Shown piece by piece: positions 1 through 8,224 of a stretch of 64,000 bases of DNA. The DNA is from JBGSQR01 sp964509295 (GTDB lineage: Bacteria > Desulfobacterota > Desulfuromonadia > Geobacterales > Pseudopelobacteraceae): NCBI GenBank assembly GCA_964509295.1, contig CAZDWS010000003.1, positions 124,001 to 188,000 of the forward strand. Direction: 5' to 3'. How positions within the stretch are numbered: the first letter of the stretch is position 1; every line of letters begins with the position of its first letter. A program made the translations under genes and the position numbers. Below the pieces are notes generated by a model, which had not been told where the DNA came from, did no database searches, and saw only the letters and a list, made by a program, of their open reading frames with translations.

Positions 1-450
1 GATGCTCTGGCAGGCTGTATTGATCCGGTACCATTTTCAAACAGTTCCACTGTAGGAATTACTGCATCCAGTGAACTTGTGGCACACCAGCGCATCTATC
101 AAAACAGCGATTGTCTCGCAATTCTACATGGTCATCCACGCTTTAGTGTAGTCATGAGTATGATTTGCGAGGATCAGCCCGCTTGTGAAGTAACTGATTG
201 CTGGAGGGATTGCAAAAAAACCAGATATCTGGGTGGTACACCGGTTGTTGCAGGGGAAATCGGAGCAGGTGGTCTGGCTAAGAACGTACCTCCGGTAATA
301 ACGGAAAACGGCCGGGCAATTGTATATGGCCACGGCGTTTTCTGTATCGGTAAACAGGATTTTAAAGAAGCTTTTCAGGGGCTGGTTGATGTGGAAAACT
401 GGTGTCGAAACGAATATTTTTTCAGACTAGATCAAAAACTAGGCTCTTAG
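1..450 (+). CDS. Class II aldolase/adducin family protein, C-terminal part
   Basis: The reading frame is open from the first base to a TAG at 450, so the gene begins before the window and only about 149 C-terminal residues are present. The part seen has an L-H-G-H-P-R segment near residue 40 and a Y-G-H-G-V-F segment near residue 116. These fit the metal-binding histidines of the class II aldolase/adducin (fuculose-phosphate aldolase-like) fold. Members cleave sugar phosphates or act on related hydroxy acids; the substrate cannot be told from this fragment. The 3' end overlaps the 3' end of the convergent rlmB gene by 12 bases. An internal GTG at 79 is not needed as a start because the frame is open upstream. 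Confidence 0.75.
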   Translation, partial: DALAGCIDPVPFSNSSTVGITASSELVAHQRIYQNSDCLAILHGHPRFSVVMSMICEDQPACEVTDCWRDCKKTRYLGGTPVVAGEIGAGGLAKNVPPVITENGRAIVYGHGVFCIGKQDFKEAFQGLVDVENWCRNEYFFRLDQKLGS

Positions 451-1176
451 TTTTTTAGCAACTTCAAACAGGGCAATACCACCAGCTACAGAGGCGTTTA
501 GCGAGCCGACTCCACCAAAAAGAGGAATAGACATCAGCATATCGCACTGTTTACGAACCAATGGCCTGATCCCCTCCCCTTCGCTGCCGACAACAATGAC
601 AACACTACCTGAAAATTCTATTGAATAAAGAGATTGTCCTGCTTCTCCAGCTAAACCGTACACCCAATAACCGGATTGTTTTAACGACTCAAGGGTCTGG
701 GCAATGTTTGTAACCTGTGCGACCGGAATGGTTTCCACAGCTCCGGCCGAAGCTTTTTCCGCTGCTGACGTAATGCCACAAGCACGGTCTTTGGGAATTA
801 TTACACCATCTGCACCGGCACATGCAGCTGATCTGATCAGTGCGCCAAGATTATGGGGGTCCTGAATTCCATCCAAAATCAGAATAAAGCCACCATTGAC
901 CCGTTCTGCAGCTTTGGAAATGATATCCTCCAGATCAGAGTAAGGAAATGGAGCGACTTTTAGTGCCATCCCCTGGTGATGCGAAGAGCCGCACATGCGT
1001 GTAAGGTCCTCACGTTCTTTCTTGATTACCCGCACTCCACGTTCCTTGGCCAGTGCCAGGATATTTTCCAGACGATGGTCCGTTGCTGTTGATTGCACAT
1101 AAAGTTCAAAAACACCGCGTGAGCCGCGTAAAGCTTCTCTGACCGGATTTACACCAAAAAGCAGTTCGTCTTTCAT
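439..1176 (-). CDS. rlmB: 23S rRNA (guanosine-2251-2'-O)-methyltransferase RlmB
   Basis: SpoU/TrmH-family SAM-dependent 2'-O-methyltransferase that acts on the peptidyl-transferase loop of 23S rRNA. The 245-residue product has the usual layout: an N-terminal substrate-binding domain opening with G-V-N-P-V-R-E-A-L, then the trefoil-knot domain. The three SpoU motifs are visible: D-G-I-Q-D-P-H-N-L-G-A-L-I-R at about 102-115, G-S-E-G-E-G at 197-202 and S-L-N-A-S-V-A at 225-231. I chose the ATG at 1176 because it overlaps the pyrF stop as ATGA; a GTG two codons upstream (1182) is also open. It is the last gene of the long minus-strand run. Confidence 0.93.
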   Translation of the reverse strand: MKDELLFGVNPVREALRGSRGVFELYVQSTATDHRLENILALAKERGVRVIKKEREDLTRMCGSSHHQGMALKVAPFPYSDLEDIISKAAERVNGGFILILDGIQDPHNLGALIRSAACAGADGVIIPKDRACGITSAAEKASAGAVETIPVAQVTNIAQTLESLKQSGYWVYGLAGEAGQSLYSIEFSGSVVIVVGSEGEGIRPLVRKQCDMLMSIPLFGGVGSLNASVAGGIALFEVAKKLRA

Positions 1177-1895
1177 GGGCACCCCGCTGCAATTTCATCA
1201 ACAATCATTCTGGCAGCCATAGCAGGATCGGCTGCTTTTGAAATCGGCCTTCCAATTACAAGGAAATCTGCACCGGCCTTAACAGCTTCAGCTGGGGTCA
1301 TAATTCTTTTCTGGTCATCGGCAGCAGCAAAAGTCGGGCGAACACCCGGAGTAACTATCAGGAAGTCTGGACCACATGCTTCACGGATCATTTTAATTTC
1401 CAATGGAGATGAGACAACACCATCCATACCTGATTCCTGCGCAAGTTTTGCCAGACGAACAACCATCCGGTCAACCGGCAGATCAATTCCAACCTGTCGC
1501 AGAGTTTCAGCAGTTGAGGATGTAAGGATTGTAATGGCAAGCATTTTGGGCCGTTCATCGCCAAATTCCTTGCGTACTGCAACAGATGCGGTATTCATCA
1601 TTTCTGCTCCGCCCAAAGCGTGCATATCAATAAATTGAACTCCCAATCTACCAGCTTCAATTGAGGCTTTAGCAACAGTATTTGGAATATCGTGATATTT
1701 GAGATCCAGAAAAAGCTTTCCTCCATAACGCTGTACAGTACTGACAGCTTCCGGGCCGCAGGAGGTAAACAGTTCCTTACCGACTTTAAACATGCCAACT
1801 CTGTCGGCAAGCAGTTCACTCCAGCGCTCTATTTCATCAATACCGTTTACATCAAGGGCAAAGATTACTTTTTTACGTGCTTCATCGATTATCAT
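1173..1895 (-). CDS. pyrF: Orotidine-5'-phosphate decarboxylase
   Basis: Last step of de novo UMP synthesis, OMP to UMP plus CO2, in the cytosol. The 240-residue TIM-barrel protein has the substrate Asp in F-A-L-D-V (D15), Lys40, and the catalytic signature D-L-K-Y-H-D-I-P-N-T-V at 64-74, giving the Asp/Lys/Asp charge network. V-T-P-G-V-R-P and V-I-G-R-P-I near the C-terminus fit the phosphate-binding end. The length is normal. It starts 5 bases after the livF stop and overlaps rlmB by 4 bases, so it is cotranscribed with the transporter genes although it is functionally unrelated. Confidence 0.95.
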   Translation of the reverse strand: MIIDEARKKVIFALDVNGIDEIERWSELLADRVGMFKVGKELFTSCGPEAVSTVQRYGGKLFLDLKYHDIPNTVAKASIEAGRLGVQFIDMHALGGAEMMNTASVAVRKEFGDERPKMLAITILTSSTAETLRQVGIDLPVDRMVVRLAKLAQESGMDGVVSSPLEIKMIREACGPDFLIVTPGVRPTFAAADDQKRIMTPAEAVKAGADFLVIGRPISKAADPAMAARMIVDEIAAGCP

Positions 1896-1900
1896 AATAT

Positions 1901-2644
1901 TTATCTTTCCCAGATTTCTTTTTTGTCTTTACCCAGATAGGCTCGTTTGACTTCGGCGTTTTCCATAAGTTCACCTGCAGGCCCTTCCAGAATAACCTTG
2001 CCGGTCTCCAGAACATACCCGCGATCAGCAAGTTTCAGGGCCGCCTTGGCATTCTGTTCAACCAGCAAAATTGTTGTTCCCATTTCTGTTCTAAGTTTTT
2101 CAAGAACTTTAAAAATCTCCTGTACAACAAGCGGTGCCAAACCCATTGAAGGCTCATCCAGTAACAGTATTTGCGGTTTTGCCATTAACGCACGACCTAT
2201 GGCCAGCATCTGCTGTTCACCGCCTGACATGGTACCTGCCAATTGTTTTCGTCTTTCTTCCAGACGTGGAAAAAGAGCAAATACATCTTCCATATCTTTG
2301 TGGATGGATGCCTTACTCTCCTTGGAACAATAACGTAGATAAGCACCCAGTTCCAGGTTATCTTCAACTGACAGAGGCTTGAAGACCTGTCTGCCTTCCG
2401 GTGACTGGGATATACCCAATTGAACTATTCGTTCCGGAGGCAAATTACGTATTGTTTCCTTGCGAAAAGCAAGCTCACCATCTGAAGCAGGAGTTATACC
2501 TGAAATCGTATTCAGAATTGTGGTTTTACCGGCCCCGTTAGCACCTATCAAGGTAACTATCTCACCTTCTGACAAATGCAGAGAAACATTTTTAAGAGCG
2601 TGGACCTTGCCGTAATAAGTGTTGATATTTTTAAGACGAAGCAT
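1901..2644 (-). CDS. livF: Branched-chain amino acid ABC transporter ATPase LivF
   Basis: Second of the two ATPases of a Liv/HAA-type importer. Walker A G-A-N-G-A-G-K-T-T lies at residues 34-42, the ABC signature S-G-G-E-Q-Q at 140-145 and Walker B L-L-L-D-E-P at about 160-165. The length of 247 is normal for LivF, and the segment P-E-G-R-Q-V-F between Walker A and the signature is characteristic of this subfamily. The ATG directly follows the livG stop. It works with LivG, LivH, LivM and a periplasmic LivK. Confidence 0.92.
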   Translation of the reverse strand: MLRLKNINTYYGKVHALKNVSLHLSEGEIVTLIGANGAGKTTILNTISGITPASDGELAFRKETIRNLPPERIVQLGISQSPEGRQVFKPLSVEDNLELGAYLRYCSKESKASIHKDMEDVFALFPRLEERRKQLAGTMSGGEQQMLAIGRALMAKPQILLLDEPSMGLAPLVVQEIFKVLEKLRTEMGTTILLVEQNAKAALKLADRGYVLETGKVILEGPAGELMENAEVKRAYLGKDKKEIWER

Positions 2645-3400
2645 CTAGTTGTCCTCGCCTAGATAAGCAGAAATAACTTCAGAATTTTCCTGGATTTCCC
2701 GGGCAGTCCCTTCAGCAAGCTTTCTGCCGAGATTCAGCACTATTATCCTATCGCAAATATCCATAACCAGTTCCATATCATGTTCAACAAGCACAACTGT
2801 GACAGCCATATCTCTGATTTTTCTGATTAACGTCGCCAGACCAAGAGTTTCCTGATTATTCAACCCGGCAGCCGGTTCATCCATCAAAATTATACTCGGC
2901 TCGACCGCCAGAGCACGGGCTATTTCCAGCAAACGACCTTTTCCAAAAGGTAAATTACCTGCAACCACATCAGCCAGATCAGAAATACCTACAAAATCGA
3001 GCCATTTCATCGCCCCGGCATGAATAAGTTTTTCCTCTTTAACAGCCCATGGCATTTTGAGCGAACAGGCCAGCAGGCCGCTTGAGCTTCTGGTATGCAT
3101 ACCAACCATGACATTTTCCAGAACTGTCATGCTGCCAAACAACTCAACATTTTGAAAAGTACGAACCATGCCGAGCTTGGCTAACCTCTCGGGAGGTAAA
3201 CCGGAAACGTCACTACCTTTAAAAATAATCCGTCCTGATGTTTGAGTATATATGCCAGTTGCTATATTGAACAGAGTGGTCTTTCCGGCACCGTTAGGAC
3301 CGATGACACCTGTTATGTCGCCTTCTTTTATGAAAAAGGAGACATCTTCCAAAGCTCTTACACCGCCAAAAATCTGGGTTATGCCATCAAGTTCAAGCAA
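2645..3400 (-). CDS. livG: Branched-chain amino acid ABC transporter ATPase LivG
   Basis: First ATPase of the Liv importer, 251 residues. Walker A G-P-N-G-A-G-K-T-T is at 34-42, the LivG-type signature region N-L-P-F-G-K-G-R-L-L-E-I-A-R replaces a canonical LSGGQ, and Walker B is L-M-D-E-P-A-A-G-L-N. The start is a TTG at 3400 preceded by a GGGGG run, and the gene overlaps the livM end by 8 bases, which suggests translational coupling. A later ATG would remove the conserved first beta strand. Confidence 0.91.
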   Translation of the reverse strand: MLELDGITQIFGGVRALEDVSFFIKEGDITGVIGPNGAGKTTLFNIATGIYTQTSGRIIFKGSDVSGLPPERLAKLGMVRTFQNVELFGSMTVLENVMVGMHTRSSSGLLACSLKMPWAVKEEKLIHAGAMKWLDFVGISDLADVVAGNLPFGKGRLLEIARALAVEPSIILMDEPAAGLNNQETLGLATLIRKIRDMAVTVVLVEHDMELVMDICDRIIVLNLGRKLAEGTAREIQENSEVISAYLGEDN

Positions 3401-4352
3401 TGTCAGCCCCCTTTTTTCGACCGATTATTTTCCTGATCAGGTCCGGAATACCACGAACCAGTCCTCCTGGCATGAACATGACCATAATGATTAGTAACCC
3501 ACCATAAATAATGATGTCGTAATCATGGGCAGCACGCAGGAATTCTGGCAGGAGCGTCAACAGGGCAGCCCCAAGGAACGAACCGTAAACACTGGCCAGC
3601 CCACCGATTACAACCATGGTAAGCAGTTCAACAGAAAAATTAAAACCAAAGGAGGTTGGTGAAATAAAAGTCATTGTATGTGCATAAAGACTTCCAGCAA
3701 GAGAACTGATTACTGCTGACATGGCAAATATCTGCACCTTAAGTATCCTGGCGTTGACCCCCGCCACTCTTGCAGCGACCTCAGAATCATGGACAGCGCG
3801 TAGCGCCCTGCCGATTCTGGAGTTGGCCAGATTTACAGATAGAAGTACGACCAGCAGCGTAAAGCCCCAGATCAGGTAGTAATTTTTCAAGTCGGAATCA
3901 AAAACCATGTCTCCGATAACCAGATTAGGAATACCTGAAAGACCTGATGGGCCTCCGGTAAGCTCAACAGTTTCATTAAATACAATGTAAATGATAATAC
4001 CCAAACCCAGGGTGGCCATGGCCAGATAATGACCTTTCAGTTTTAGAATCGGCAGACCGACCATAAAAGCCAAAATGCCAACAATCAGTGCGGCAACAGG
4101 CATGACAATCCACGGATTGAAACCGTAGGTGGTAGTTAAGACACCGGACAGGTAGGCACCCATACCAAAAAAACCGGCATGCCCAAGAGAAATCTGCCCG
4201 GCATATCCAAGCAAGAGATTAAGTGCAACTGCTAACATTGTATGAATGCCGACAAAAACCATGACATTCATCAGGTAGCCATCCCCGATTACCTCTGGTG
4301 CCAGAAGAACCAGAACTGTAAAAACAAGAAATTTTATAAGCTCATTTTTCAA
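3393..4352 (-). CDS. livM: Branched-chain amino acid ABC transporter permease LivM
   Basis: Inner-membrane permease of the Liv system, with many hydrophobic segments and the family hallmark G-Y-A-G-Q-I-S-L-G-H-A-G-F-F-G near the first third. The cytoplasmic coupling region contains S-R-I-G-R-A-L-R-A-V-H-D-S-E-V-A-A. I set the start at the TTG at 4352: it is preceded at 9 bases by GGAGAGGG and begins 4 bases past the livH stop. An upstream TTG at 4385 would give 11 more basic residues and a longer overlap with livH, but it has no clear ribosome-binding site. The product is 319 residues. Confidence 0.9.
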   Translation of the reverse strand: MKNELIKFLVFTVLVLLAPEVIGDGYLMNVMVFVGIHTMLAVALNLLLGYAGQISLGHAGFFGMGAYLSGVLTTTYGFNPWIVMPVAALIVGILAFMVGLPILKLKGHYLAMATLGLGIIIYIVFNETVELTGGPSGLSGIPNLVIGDMVFDSDLKNYYLIWGFTLLVVLLSVNLANSRIGRALRAVHDSEVAARVAGVNARILKVQIFAMSAVISSLAGSLYAHTMTFISPTSFGFNFSVELLTMVVIGGLASVYGSFLGAALLTLLPEFLRAAHDYDIIIYGGLLIIMVMFMPGGLVRGIPDLIRKIIGRKKGADIA

Positions 4353-4356
4353 AACT

Positions 4357-5238
4357 CTAAACCCTCTCCGTATCCGCTTTGCCAAACAACCCTTGAGGGC
4401 GAATAAACAGGATTATAAGCAGAATAATGAATGAAATGGCATCCTTGTATCCGGAAGAAATCAAGCCGGCTCCCAGTGATTCAAGTATGCCCAGGATAAG
4501 TCCACCAATTACGGTTGTGATACCGCTACTCATTCCACCTAGAATTGCTGCACAGAAACCCTTTAACCCAAGCATGACACCCACATCATAAGCTGTCATG
4601 GTCAGTGGGGCAACAATGATACCGGCAACAGCACCCATAGCAGAACTGATGATGAATGAAAACAAGACCATGCGTCTGACATCTATACCAACAAGGCTGG
4701 CGGCACGTCTGTTATAAGAACAGGCCCTCATCGCCTTGCCACTGATGGTGTGATAGAAATAAAACTTGTTAAGTGCAATAATTACTAATGTTATGCCAAG
4801 AATCCAGAGATGTTGAGGCAGAATGGTTGCTTCACTGATCATTATCGGCTCTTCACCACTGAAAGGCTGCAAGGAGTGAGTATCTTTGCCCCAGACAAGC
4901 ATGGCCAACCCTCGCATCAAAATACTGCCGCCAATGGTAATAATTACCAGATTGATCGGAGTAGGTTTTTTCAGTGGTCGAATCGCAAGCCTTTCAAAAA
5001 GCAGACCTATGACAGCAGAAGCCAGAATTGCACAGGGAATTGCCGCCCAGAGTGGCAGCTTTAACAGTTCCAGGAAAAACAAAGTAAACATCCCACCCAG
5101 CATGACAAATTCGCCCTGGGCAAAGTTGATAATACCGGTCGCATTGTAGATAATTGAAAAACCGATTCCAATCAGGGCATAAATAGCACCTGTTGAAAAG
5201 CCTGAAAGAATATACTGCAATATCTGATCAAACTGCAT
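4357..5238 (-). CDS. livH: Branched-chain amino acid ABC transporter permease LivH
   Basis: Second inner-membrane permease of the Liv importer, 293 residues with about eight hydrophobic segments. I-I-Y-N-A-T-G-I-I-N-F-A-Q-G-E-F lies near residues 29-44 and is typical of LivH; the coupling region reads G-K-A-M-R-A-C-S-Y-N-R-R-A-A. It starts 122 bases after livK ends. That gap contains a terminator-like hairpin, so the permease and ATPase genes are probably expressed below the level of the binding proteins. The ribosome-binding site is weak. Confidence 0.91.
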   Translation of the reverse strand: MQFDQILQYILSGFSTGAIYALIGIGFSIIYNATGIINFAQGEFVMLGGMFTLFFLELLKLPLWAAIPCAILASAVIGLLFERLAIRPLKKPTPINLVIITIGGSILMRGLAMLVWGKDTHSLQPFSGEEPIMISEATILPQHLWILGITLVIIALNKFYFYHTISGKAMRACSYNRRAASLVGIDVRRMVLFSFIISSAMGAVAGIIVAPLTMTAYDVGVMLGLKGFCAAILGGMSSGITTVIGGLILGILESLGAGLISSGYKDAISFIILLIILFIRPQGLFGKADTERV

Positions 5239-5276
5239 ATTTAATCCGTTCTAAGAAAGTAAAACTCCTTCTCCTT

Positions 5277-5322
5277 AAAAAAGAGCCCGGGTGATCAGGT
5301 TGTACACCATTACCCCGGACTC
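5277..5322 (-). terminator. Intrinsic-terminator-like hairpin between livK and livH
   Basis: On the minus strand a GC-rich stem, gagtccggg pairing with cccgggctc (one G-U pair), is followed at once by six T residues, the form of a rho-independent terminator. It sits between a highly expressed type of gene (periplasmic binding protein) and its permease genes. The stem is enclosed by a perfect 13-base inverted repeat, ctccttctcctta at 5265-5277 with its complement at 5327-5339. The outer arm overlaps the T tract, so an alternative longer pairing is possible. Likely role: partial termination or 3'-end protection of livK mRNA. Confidence 0.7.
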
Positions 5323-5360
5323 ACTGTAAGGAGAAGGAGAAGAATTAACAAAACAAGCTG

Positions 5361-6497
5361 CTATTTTACAATTATCCAGTCTTTTTTTCTGACTTCCACC
5401 AGAACAAAGGCATCCTTACCTAATCCAGCATGGTCATGGCTTGAATAATTAAATGTTCCACCGATCCCATGAAAACGTGTAGTAGCTTCTAGTTGATCCC
5501 GTATAGTTGCCGGAGAATTGCCGCCGCGCTCGATGGCGCCCTTCAAAAGCATAACCGCATCCCAGGCATGTCCGCCAAAATGATCGCCCTCAGCCTTGAA
5601 CTGTTTCTGGTAGGATTTGACAAATGCCAATAAAGGTTTTTTCTGTGCATCTGAAGATGGTAATACGTCTGCCACAACAACCTTGCCGGATGGAAGACGG
5701 ATTCCTTCTGCAGCATCTCCAGCCAGTTCAATGAATTTTTTGGAGGACACACCGTGACTCATATAAACAGGTGTTTTGATACCAAGTTGTTTGATGTTTT
5801 TTGCAATCAGTGCCGGACCAGGGTTTGTACCCCAGCAGATAATCGCCTGAGCCTGAGATCCACGAATTTTAGTCAGCTGAGATGTCATATCCGTATCTTT
5901 AGGTCCGTAAGTATCGTCCGCCACGATGGTTATTCCGTATTTAGAAGCCTGAGCCTTTAACTGTTCACGCCCTGAAGCCCCAAAGCCATCGGAGACAGTA
6001 AGGATTGCTACTTTTGATTGTTTATGTTTTTGCAGATATTCAAAGATACGTCCAACGGCCAGAGTGTCATTCTGAGCGGTTTTAAAAACCCATTTTTTGA
6101 CAGGTTCAGTAATCTTAATCCCGGCAGAACAGGAAATCAGCGGTATTTTTTCTTTTTCCACGACAGGAATGACAGCCATACTTTCGCCTGTTGTACTCGG
6201 GCCAATTATTGCAACAACCTTATCATTCTTAATCAGTTTTGTGGCAAGCTGAACAGCTTTAGTGGAATCACCGGCAGTATCATAAACAACAAGTTCCAAC
6301 TTGCGACCTTTGACACCACCTGCCCTGTTAATCTCATCGATCACCATCTGGGCGCTATTGCGTTCCGGTTCACCAAGAAAAGCAGCCGGGCCGGTTACGG
6401 CAAACAGGGCACCGATTTTAATTGGAGGAGCAGCTAAAACATTACCGGCAAATAGTGTAATAACGGAAATAATTAAAGTAATCAGTCTAAAATTCAT
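5361..6497 (-). CDS. livK: Periplasmic branched-chain amino acid-type binding protein LivK (copy 1)
   Basis: Periplasmic solute-binding protein of the type I (Leu/Ile/Val) fold, 378 residues. The first 22-23 residues form a signal peptide (hydrophobic core, then V-L-A-A) and the mature part begins with P-P-I-K-I-G-A-L-F-A-V-T-G-P, the family start. I-G-P-S-T-T-G-E-S-M-A-V-I near residue 100 is the ligand-pocket region. GGAGAA precedes the ATG. It lies 27 bases after a close paralogue and just before the livHMGF genes. The true ligand may be an aromatic or branched-chain amino acid given the operon. Confidence 0.88.
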   Translation of the reverse strand: MNFRLITLIISVITLFAGNVLAAPPIKIGALFAVTGPAAFLGEPERNSAQMVIDEINRAGGVKGRKLELVVYDTAGDSTKAVQLATKLIKNDKVVAIIGPSTTGESMAVIPVVEKEKIPLISCSAGIKITEPVKKWVFKTAQNDTLAVGRIFEYLQKHKQSKVAILTVSDGFGASGREQLKAQASKYGITIVADDTYGPKDTDMTSQLTKIRGSQAQAIICWGTNPGPALIAKNIKQLGIKTPVYMSHGVSSKKFIELAGDAAEGIRLPSGKVVVADVLPSSDAQKKPLLAFVKSYQKQFKAEGDHFGGHAWDAVMLLKGAIERGGNSPATIRDQLEATTRFHGIGGTFNYSSHDHAGLGKDAFVLVEVRKKDWIIVK

Positions 6498-6524
6498 GAA
6501 TATTCTCCGTAAAAGTATTCAGGA

Positions 6525-7667
6525 TTATTTTACAAGCTGCCAGTCACCTTTTACAATTTTGACCATTTCAAATGCAGATAAATCAAGACCATTGTGATCT
6601 TTCGGTGACATGGTGAATATACCGGAAACACTAGGCAATTTACGGGATTGTTCAATTCCGTTTCTGATCAGTGCCGGGGTTGATCCAGAAGTTTTAATAG
6701 CACCTGTCAGCAGCATGAATGCGTCATAAGCATATCCACCAAACGTTGAAGCCTCCACACCAAAAGCCTTTTTATAAGCCTGATCATATTCCTTTAAAAG
6801 TTTTGCCTGAGGGTCACTTTTAGGTAGTGAATCATAAATAGCAAGCTTACCGGCGGGAAGCATTACACCTTCTGCGGCATCAGTTCCAGCAAGTTCAATA
6901 TATTTTTTAGAAGCAACACCGTGACTCATGTAAAGCGGAATTTTTACACCAAGTTGTTTAACATTTTTGGTAATAACTGCCGGACCTGGATTTGTGCCCC
7001 AACAGATGATTGCATCCGGCTTTATACCACGTATTTTGGTCAACTGGGCTGTCATGTCAGTATCTTTTGGCCCATAGACCTCATCAGCAACAATTGTAAA
7101 GCCTTTTTGTCTGGCAAGAACTTTAAGCTGCTCGCGGCCTGAAGAACCAAATGAATCTGTAACGGTCATCAAAGCTATTTTCTTTTGTTTCTGTTTGGTC
7201 AGATAATTAAGAATTTTTTCTGCGGCAATATGGTCATTGGCCGGGGTTTTAAAAACCCATTTTTTTACAGGTTCAGTAATTTTTATACCGGCGGCACATG
7301 AAATCAGCGGTATGTGCTCTTTTTCCACTACAGGGATTACGGCCATTGACTCACCAGTGGTACTAGGTCCAATAATAGCGACAACCTTGTCATCTTTAAC
7401 AAGTTTTGTCGCCAACTGTACGGCCTTTGTAGCATCTCCGGCCGTATCGTAAATTATGGCCTCAAGCTTCATTCCATTGATGCCACCCCTGACATTAATG
7501 TCTTTTACAAGCAGTTCCAAAGTCTTTTTTTCAGGCTCTCCCAAAAATGAAGCAGGTCCGGTAACAGCAAACAGAGCACCAATTTTTATAGTACCGGCTG
7601 CAAAACCAATTGACGCATACATAATACTGAGCATGGAAACCACACAAAAAAATAAAACTTTTTTCAT
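6525..7667 (-). CDS. livK: Periplasmic branched-chain amino acid-type binding protein LivK (copy 2)
   Basis: Second type I solute-binding protein, 380 residues, clearly a paralogue of its downstream neighbour: both share I-K-I-G-A-L-F-A-V-T-G-P-A, the I-G-P-S-T-T-G-E-S-M-A-V-I-P-V-V-E-K-E pocket region and V-Y-G-P-K-D-T-D-M-T or a close variant. It has a signal peptide (K-K-V then a hydrophobic run ending near A24) and a good site ggaggtata before the ATG. Divergence is strongest in the last third, which lines part of the ligand cleft, so the two copies may bind different amino acids and share one permease. Confidence 0.87.
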   Translation of the reverse strand: MKKVLFFCVVSMLSIMYASIGFAAGTIKIGALFAVTGPASFLGEPEKKTLELLVKDINVRGGINGMKLEAIIYDTAGDATKAVQLATKLVKDDKVVAIIGPSTTGESMAVIPVVEKEHIPLISCAAGIKITEPVKKWVFKTPANDHIAAEKILNYLTKQKQKKIALMTVTDSFGSSGREQLKVLARQKGFTIVADEVYGPKDTDMTAQLTKIRGIKPDAIICWGTNPGPAVITKNVKQLGVKIPLYMSHGVASKKYIELAGTDAAEGVMLPAGKLAIYDSLPKSDPQAKLLKEYDQAYKKAFGVEASTFGGYAYDAFMLLTGAIKTSGSTPALIRNGIEQSRKLPSVSGIFTMSPKDHNGLDLSAFEMVKIVKGDWQLVK

Positions 7668-7700
7668 TATACCTCCGGAAAAGCAGTTAAAATTTAAAAA

Positions 7701-8132
7701 CTACATGCCATAAATGCGTTCACCATCTAATATATTGATATTGTTGTTTTTTAAAGTAGTAATAGCCCTGTCAATGTCATCAAAACGGAAAATAATAACA
7801 GCATTGCCTCCGCAACGCTCAACATAGGCATACATATATTCCACATTTATCTGATCCGTATCAAGTGCGTGCAGAATTGAAGATAAACCACCCGGTGAAT
7901 CAGGCACCTCAACCGCAATAACTTCTGTTTTACTTACTGTAAACCCTTTTTCTTTTAGTACCGTTTTAGCCGACTCTGCGTCATTTACAATCAACCTTAA
8001 AATACCAAAATCAGATGTATCAGCAAGAGAAAGTGCTCTGATGTTAATTCCTGCCTCGCCTAAAATACTGGTTATTTCAGCCAGACGCCCGGATTTATTC
8101 TCGATAAAGATGGATATCTGCTCAACTTTCAT
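7701..8132 (-). CDS. Tandem ACT-domain protein, likely amino acid sensor
   Basis: Small cytosolic protein of 143 residues made of two ACT domains: the first starts E-Q-I-S-I-F-I-E-N-K-S-G-R-L-A-E-I, with the ligand-site pattern G-I-N-I-R-A-L-S; the second contains S-P-G-G-L-S-S-I-L. There is no catalytic or DNA-binding domain. Stand-alone double ACT proteins of this kind commonly sit beside phenylacetate-CoA-ligase-like and IOR genes and are thought to sense amino acids. I chose the ATG at 8132 because GGAGG lies 7-8 bases upstream; an ATG at 8144 overlaps that ribosome-binding site. Function beyond ligand binding is not known. Confidence 0.82.
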   Translation of the reverse strand: MKVEQISIFIENKSGRLAEITSILGEAGINIRALSLADTSDFGILRLIVNDAESAKTVLKEKGFTVSKTEVIAVEVPDSPGGLSSILHALDTDQINVEYMYAYVERCGGNAVIIFRFDDIDRAITTLKNNNINILDGERIYGM

Positions 8133-8149
8133 AATACCCTCCATGATTA

Positions 8150-8175
8150 GGGACTCGGGACCAGGGACCAGGGAC
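8150..8175. repeat. Four GGGAC units at a 7-base period
   Basis: GGGAC occurs four times, starting at 8150, 8157, 8164 and 8171, separated by tc, ca and ca. About 40 bases further on, ggtcc (about 8200) and gtcccggga (about 8214) are complementary to the units, so several alternative hairpins are possible. The block occupies most of the space between the paaK-like gene and the ACT gene. It may affect mRNA processing inside the operon or be a degenerate intergenic repeat. Confidence 0.6.
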
Positions 8176-8224
8176 TAGTAAAAGCCTTTGACTTTCCAGG
8201 TCCAGGATCACAAGTCCCGGGATT

